A DNA stretch of 64,000 nucleotides from NCBI GenBank assembly GCA_937995655.1, contig CALKJI010000005.1, positions 1 through 64,000 on the forward strand. The letters are read 5' to 3'. The stretch comes from an uncultured Pseudothermotoga sp. (GTDB lineage Bacteria; Thermotogota; Thermotogae; Thermotogales; DSM-5069). The translations under genes were made by a program, and so were the position numbers. This document shows, piece by piece, positions 60,019-64,000 of the stretch (its first letter is position 1; each line of letters opens with the position of its first letter). A model generated the notes under the pieces. It did not search any database. It had not been told where the DNA came from and saw only the letters and a program-made list of their open reading frames with translations.

Positions 60019-61083
60019 TTGACAGTGAATGAAGCGCTACTGCTGAGCAAGAAAATTATGGAAGCTGGCGAAGTCCCATTGCTAGTGGGACATTTCGGTG
60101 TTGGAAAAACCGACATGGCAAGACAAATTGCCGAACAAACTGGCAAAAGACTCATAATACTCATTCTTTCGCAGATGGAACCAGGTGATCTTATAGGACT
60201 CCCAACAAGACAAAATGAACAAACCGTTTTCCTTAAACCTGATTGGTGGCCAGAAGACGGCAAGGTGATAATCCTGTTGGACGAGATAAATCGTGCGCAT
60301 AGATCCATAAGAAATGCAATTATGCAACTTGTGATAGACAAAAGAATACACAATCATCTTTTACCGGATGGTACTTGGATCATGGCAACTATGAATCCAC
60401 CTGACGAAGAGTACGACCAAGCCGACTTGATAACAGACCCTGCCTTCATCTCCCGCTTCTTCATAATCGACATATCGCCCTCCATTGAAGAGTGGCAAAG
60501 ATGGGCAGAGCAGAACAATGTTGATAAAAGCGTAACTGAATTCATCAAGAAATTCCCTGAGTTTCTATACACGCGATCTCCCTTGTCGCTCAGAGTTGAA
60601 CTCAGGCCAAGTCCCAGAAGCTGGTATAAGCTGAGCAACGTCTTGAAAACCCTCACCGATGAAGAGAAAAAGAAATACACTTACTCCTTGGCTTGTGGAA
60701 TACTTGGTCCAGAAGCTGCTAAGGCATTTGTCGAATTTGGTTACAATGAATCAGTTCCAATACCACAACTGATTCTACTGCATGGTTTTAGAGAGATACT
60801 GAAGGACGACACAGATAAGGCTAATTCTTTAACACTTCGGCTTATAGATTATCTTTCTAAACTGGATGATGAAGCGACCCAGTTGCTTCAGGCAAATATT
60901 TGGAGAGTGGCAAAGAACATAAGTGAACTTGCATCGATTCTCCCTACAGATTCCTTCTACGCTCTGATTAGGTATATTACCGACAGGGCATCGAGTGACG
61001 AAAAGAATTCTCAGTTTTTCGACAAACTCGTTGAACAACTGGCAACCTTCGATCAGGTTAAATCTGTTCTCAATGAAATCTAA
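60019..61083 (+). CDS. MoxR-family AAA+ ATPase
   Basis: A 354-residue AAA+ ATPase of the MoxR group. Walker A is GHFGVGKTDMA near 24-34, Walker B is VIILLDEINRAHRSIRNAIM near 82, sensor 1 is WIMATMNPPDE near 121, and the arginine finger is in FISRFF. MoxR proteins act as chaperones that insert metal or assemble complexes together with a VWA partner, encoded here by the next gene. TTG start 7 nt after AGGAGGTG. The next gene begins 1 nt after the stop. Confidence 0.87.
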   Translation: MTVNEALLLSKKIMEAGEVPLLVGHFGVGKTDMARQIAEQTGKRLIILILSQMEPGDLIGLPTRQNEQTVFLKPDWWPEDGKVIILLDEINRAHRSIRNAIMQLVIDKRIHNHLLPDGTWIMATMNPPDEEYDQADLITDPAFISRFFIIDISPSIEEWQRWAEQNNVDKSVTEFIKKFPEFLYTRSPLSLRVELRPSPRSWYKLSNVLKTLTDEEKKKYTYSLACGILGPEAAKAFVEFGYNESVPIPQLILLHGFREILKDDTDKANSLTLRLIDYLSKLDDEATQLLQANIWRVAKNISELASILPTDSFYALIRYITDRASSDEKNSQFFDKLVEQLATFDQVKSVLNEI

Positions 61084-61084
61084 T

Positions 61085-62260
61085 ATGGAAAAAATCATCT
61101 TGAATCTTGGTAGAAGATCACCTTTCTATCTCTATCTTCTATTGAATATCTCACGTGTACCTTCAAAAGAAGTGAGAACGATTGAGCTTTCTTTTTCAAA
61201 GCAATCAAGACCGGTGCTTCACTACAACCCGGACTGGGTTTCAAACAAAGACCCAGATTTTGTGGAGGGTATGATTTTGCATCACTTGATGCATTTGATA
61301 AATCTACATTTCCTCATAAAACCAAAGGATAGCAGAGACAGAATGATCTGGGACCTTGCTATGGACGCGGCAATCAACCAATATATACCGCAGCTTTCAG
61401 CATTCGGAGTTCCTTTGAATCTCTTGATCGAAGAAGGTCACGGTGCTGATAACGAAAAACTTTTTGTACTCCCTCCTGATTGGATGCCTGACAAGAGTGC
61501 AGAGGAATACCACAGATGGATCTTACAGAAAATGGATGAACTTGGTAGATACGATATCGCCATAGTTGCCCACTTGAGAGAAAATTCCTCTGATTCTCAC
61601 ACCGGTATTTATCAAACGCAAGATATCGATATGATCCTTGAACTAACCAAAAGCGATATGAAGAAAGCCTTCAATCTCTATGGTTCAGAGCTTGAATCTG
61701 GTGTCAAAAGAATGGTTGAGTTATCTATATCGAAGCCTCTCCTGAACTGGAAGGACAAGATAAGGCACTTTGCAGGCGTTTCAGAATACGGTGAAAGATA
61801 CACGACTGTGCTCAGACCAAATAGAAGGTATGATCAGCAACCAGGATGGAAGATATCTTACATGGCACGACTTGGCATCGTTGTCGACACCAGTGGGAGC
61901 ATAATAGAAGAAGAATTTGACGACTTCTTTTCTGAAATCGAAGCCCTTTCAAGATACTTGGACACCAATTTTGTGCTCCTTCAAGTGGATCGTGCAGTGA
62001 ATTTGGAAATAAGGTATTCCAAAGGTACTTACAGGAACATGGAGATAATAGGTGGCGGCGATACGGATCTGCAACCAGCCGTTGATCATCTCCAGGAAAA
62101 ATACCATCCTGAGGGAATAGTAATCTTTACCGATGGGTACACGGATCTACCCGTTGTCAAAAGACGTGTTCTTTTCGTACTTTCAAAGTACCATAACGAA
62201 GAATTCTTGACTCAGGCAAGAAAGGTCTATGGGCACTCGAGTGTGGTGGTGTTAAGATGA
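61085..62260 (+). CDS. VWA/metallopeptidase-like (DUF2201-type) partner of MoxR
   Basis: A 391-residue protein that fits the COG3864/DUF2201 layout. The N-terminal half carries the putative metallopeptidase region, where the usual HExxH reads HHLMH near residue 65 (E replaced by H), so proteolytic activity is doubtful. The C-terminal half is a VWA domain with MIDAS motif DTSGS (in GIVVDTSGSIIEE near 265) and GGGDTDL near 325. VWA-MIDAS/MoxR pairs often work together. The start is taken as ATG 61085, 1 nt after the upstream stop (coupled); ATG 61073 is an alternative. Overlaps the next gene by 4 nt. Confidence 0.8.
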   Translation: MEKIILNLGRRSPFYLYLLLNISRVPSKEVRTIELSFSKQSRPVLHYNPDWVSNKDPDFVEGMILHHLMHLINLHFLIKPKDSRDRMIWDLAMDAAINQYIPQLSAFGVPLNLLIEEGHGADNEKLFVLPPDWMPDKSAEEYHRWILQKMDELGRYDIAIVAHLRENSSDSHTGIYQTQDIDMILELTKSDMKKAFNLYGSELESGVKRMVELSISKPLLNWKDKIRHFAGVSEYGERYTTVLRPNRRYDQQPGWKISYMARLGIVVDTSGSIIEEEFDDFFSEIEALSRYLDTNFVLLQVDRAVNLEIRYSKGTYRNMEIIGGGDTDLQPAVDHLQEKYHPEGIVIFTDGYTDLPVVKRRVLFVLSKYHNEEFLTQARKVYGHSSVVVLR

Positions 62261-63051
62261 TTGGATACGGACCAACTCTGGTTGTGCAAAAACTGAAAGA
62301 GTCTCTGGATCACTTGCCAGTCCAAGCATCTATGAGCGAACTTGAAAGATACAAAGAAAAACTCGACCAGTACCACAGACATATCTTTCTTTCAACAGCT
62401 TTTTCTAAAGACAGCTTCTGCATTTTTTCGGCGATCGACACGGCAGGAAGGCGTGTCGTTGGCCTTTCTATTTCTGACCCTTTTGAAAAAAACCTTGTTA
62501 TCTACAGTTCCACCATTGAACACGATGTTCTTAATACCCTTTACAAAAATGTGTTCGGCAAAGAAGTACAGTTCTTCAAAAGCGGTATTGTAAGACTACC
62601 TTTTCAATATAAGGTTATAGCAGTTGTTGGCGATGATGATTTTGTGCAAAGAGAGATATTGAAGGAAAAGGTCTATGGTATTCAAAATTTGTCCTTCTCC
62701 CAGAGCATCGACCAAGAATATTTTGATAAACTTTGCAGACTGAACCAAAAAAAAGTAGACTTTGCTGTCATTTATCCTTTGGATGAGTATATCGTCTGCA
62801 TTTTGACTATGCCAGAGCATATTGATAAAGACTACGCACCTTTGCTTTCTGAAATATCACGAATCTACAAAGGAAAGTACGGACCAGCCTATCAAGGAAA
62901 TGTCGAGAGAATAAAAAGACTAAAGTCCGTTCTTGGCGCCTTTGTCGTTTCTTACGAAAACTTTCTGAAAGGGTTCGATATAGAAAAAAATTGCCTTGAA
63001 TTGTGCCAGAAGATAAAAAAGGCATACAAATGCGTCATAGATCTTTCTTGA
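62257..63051 (+). CDS. Third gene of the MoxR/VWA module, unknown function
   Basis: A 264-residue soluble protein that I do not recognise. It has no signal peptide and no TM helix. A helical N-terminus (LVVQKLKESLDHLPVQASMS) precedes an alpha/beta core rich in beta strands (FCIFSAIDTAGRRVVGLSIS, VIAVVGDDDF). There is no known catalytic motif. ATG overlaps the VWA gene stop (ATGA), so it is part of the same operon and probably of the same complex. Its 3' end overlaps the DnaN-like gene tail-to-tail by 17 bp. Confidence 0.7.
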   Translation: MIGYGPTLVVQKLKESLDHLPVQASMSELERYKEKLDQYHRHIFLSTAFSKDSFCIFSAIDTAGRRVVGLSISDPFEKNLVIYSSTIEHDVLNTLYKNVFGKEVQFFKSGIVRLPFQYKVIAVVGDDDFVQREILKEKVYGIQNLSFSQSIDQEYFDKLCRLNQKKVDFAVIYPLDEYIVCILTMPEHIDKDYAPLLSEISRIYKGKYGPAYQGNVERIKRLKSVLGAFVVSYENFLKGFDIEKNCLELCQKIKKAYKCVIDLS

Positions 63052-64000
63052 TTTTGATGATGATGTATTTCCCTTTTTGATCTTCTATCCTCACAAATTC
63101 ATCAAAGATTGTCACAAAAGTTCTTGAGCTCATCCTCGAAAAGGCAGATCTCAACCTATGTGGAGAGACCTCTATTTCAAAGGGTTTTTGAAGACTCATA
63201 TCCAACTCCGCTTTGTACTGTATCACACCATACGAACCGTGAAAGTGTATCTTCTTTCCAGTTCCAGTGATTCTTAAAGTGGTATCTTTCGGTAGTAACC
63301 AAGCAGCTTTAGAAACAAATTTGGCAAAGGTGGAAAAGAGTGGTTGTGAATCTGCACGACATAGAAATTGCTCAACTTTCAATTGATTTGAATCCTTCTC
63401 ACCACAGACCTGCATAGCAAAATCTTCGCAGATCAGACTGAACCACGCATCACCGATTGCCAGAGTCAGTAGAGAGTCTCTCTCATAGACTTTCAAAGCT
63501 TTCACGATGTGTCTGCTACTCATGTAGGGGATTGAGAATGAGAACTCTTCATCAATACTGTCATCAACTTTGCAAAGACTGACGATTGTTCTTGAAGGAG
63601 ATATCATTATCAACGAATTGTCGAAGGAGCCGATGTATGTCATATCTCCTTCTTCCAACGCTGCCGTGGAGAAATCAAGAAAATTCATGAACTTGATCAG
63701 ATTAGTTCTTCCGACCTCTTTGAAGGGTTTCATTTGTTCTCTTTCCTTGGGTTGTGATGTCTTTATTTTCAAAGTTTCTTGGTACCCTTGCAATATGATC
63801 TGATCACCGGAAATTGAAAGTACGATCTGCTTTGATTTTTCTCCCATTAGAAACCCTTTCAAAAGTCTTAACCCAATAGGTACCTCACCATAAAATGGTT
63901 CTGATTCAGTGATCTTCATCCAGCATGTCAGGCACCCATCTGTGGCTTTCAACACCAAGCCATCTTTGTATGAAAGGAAAACGTTTCCAAAACTGTATTC
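63035..64000 (-). CDS. Divergent DNA sliding-clamp (DnaN)-like protein, N-terminus cut by window edge
   Basis: The visible 321 residues run to the window end with no start, so the N-terminal portion is missing. The order of features resembles the three-domain bacterial beta clamp. Domain 1: FLSYKDGLVLKATDG, as in the clamp's L-x-x-x-ATD element, then VPIGLRLLKGFL. Domain 2: FKEVGRTNLIKFMNFLDFST and a central SLCKVDDSIDEEFSFSIPYM stretch. Domain 3 ends KPFEIEVSPHRLRSAFSRMS. The final Y-x-x-x-MP-x-R-type C-terminus is replaced by YIIIKIKK. Identity to ordinary DnaN looks low, so it may be a second clamp paralogue with a different role. Confidence 0.6.
   Translation of the reverse strand, partial: EYSFGNVFLSYKDGLVLKATDGCLTCWMKITESEPFYGEVPIGLRLLKGFLMGEKSKQIVLSISGDQIILQGYQETLKIKTSQPKEREQMKPFKEVGRTNLIKFMNFLDFSTAALEEGDMTYIGSFDNSLIMISPSRTIVSLCKVDDSIDEEFSFSIPYMSSRHIVKALKVYERDSLLTLAIGDAWFSLICEDFAMQVCGEKDSNQLKVEQFLCRADSQPLFSTFAKFVSKAAWLLPKDTTLRITGTGKKIHFHGSYGVIQYKAELDMSLQKPFEIEVSPHRLRSAFSRMSSRTFVTIFDEFVRIEDQKGKYIIIKIKKDL

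Noticed and set aside
1-64000. CRISPR array, insertion sequences, integrase/att sites or phage genes
   Set aside because: I saw no regularly spaced repeats, transposase or integrase motifs, or phage structural genes on either strand.

Overview
The window looks like a chromosomal segment of a thermophilic, anaerobic member of the Thermotogota, probably close to Pseudothermotoga. This is inferred from protein style: a TM0106-family nuclease, a TGS-uridine kinase, an RsgA resembling the Thermotoga protein, many TTG/GTG starts behind strong AGGAGG sites, AT-rich DNA and tightly overlapping genes. I could not run a database search. No insertion sequence, prophage, CRISPR array or rRNA is visible. 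There are two tRNAs: Ala-CGC and Gln-UUG.

Layout. 1-1077 (-) is a truncated methyl-accepting chemotaxis protein. 1389-6028 (+) encodes a dihydrolipoamide-dehydrogenase-like flavoprotein followed by three subunits of an iron-sulfur/FAD dehydrogenase of the proline-dehydrogenase/sarcosine-oxidase type. A small membrane protein and yajC-secD-secF follow, ending at a bidirectional terminator. 9285-13445 (-) is an envelope-flavoured operon: metallo-beta-lactamase fold protein, lipoprotein, glycerophosphodiesterase, secreted beta-rich protein, sugar nucleotidyltransferase. 13473-15857 (+) has a secreted PLD-like protein on a probably leaderless mRNA, a HAD phosphatase and a degenerate GH3-like secreted protein. 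15837-22701 (-) holds ispF, dnaB, tRNA-Ala, a TetR/radical SAM pair with a palindromic operator, a RecB-like nuclease and hutH.

22794-30826 (+) is a long operon: coiled-coil protein, zapA, murI, rapZ-yvcK-whiA, nrdR, greA, lysS and a SurA-like protein. After tRNA-Gln, a second long (+) operon (31008-41992) carries a TGS-uridine kinase, a degenerate amidase-like and a GerMN-like protein, trmI, ctpA, two small membrane proteins, an RND/MMPL exporter, a GT4 glycosyltransferase, a DUF3307-like protein and birA. 42328-47871 (+) has a hybrid solute-binding/HD-GYP sensor, two transporters and an archaeal-type GH1 beta-glycosidase. 47868-50272 (-) is a metal-efflux unit (P1B ATPase plus CadC/SmtB-type repressor with an operator). 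A GNAT gene with a disturbed 5' end and a TPR glycosyltransferase follow. 53825-59902 (-) contains leuS, rdgB, rpe, rsgA, a PASTA protein and rlmN. 60019-63051 (+) is a MoxR/VWA three-gene module. The window ends in a truncated, strongly divergent beta-clamp (DnaN-like) gene on the minus strand.

Most of this is housekeeping. The parts most worth a second look are the MoxR/VWA module beside a divergent sliding clamp, the radical SAM/TetR pair, the archaeal-type GH1, the metal-efflux control region, the dehydrogenase operon with its own Lpd, and several unusual translation starts.
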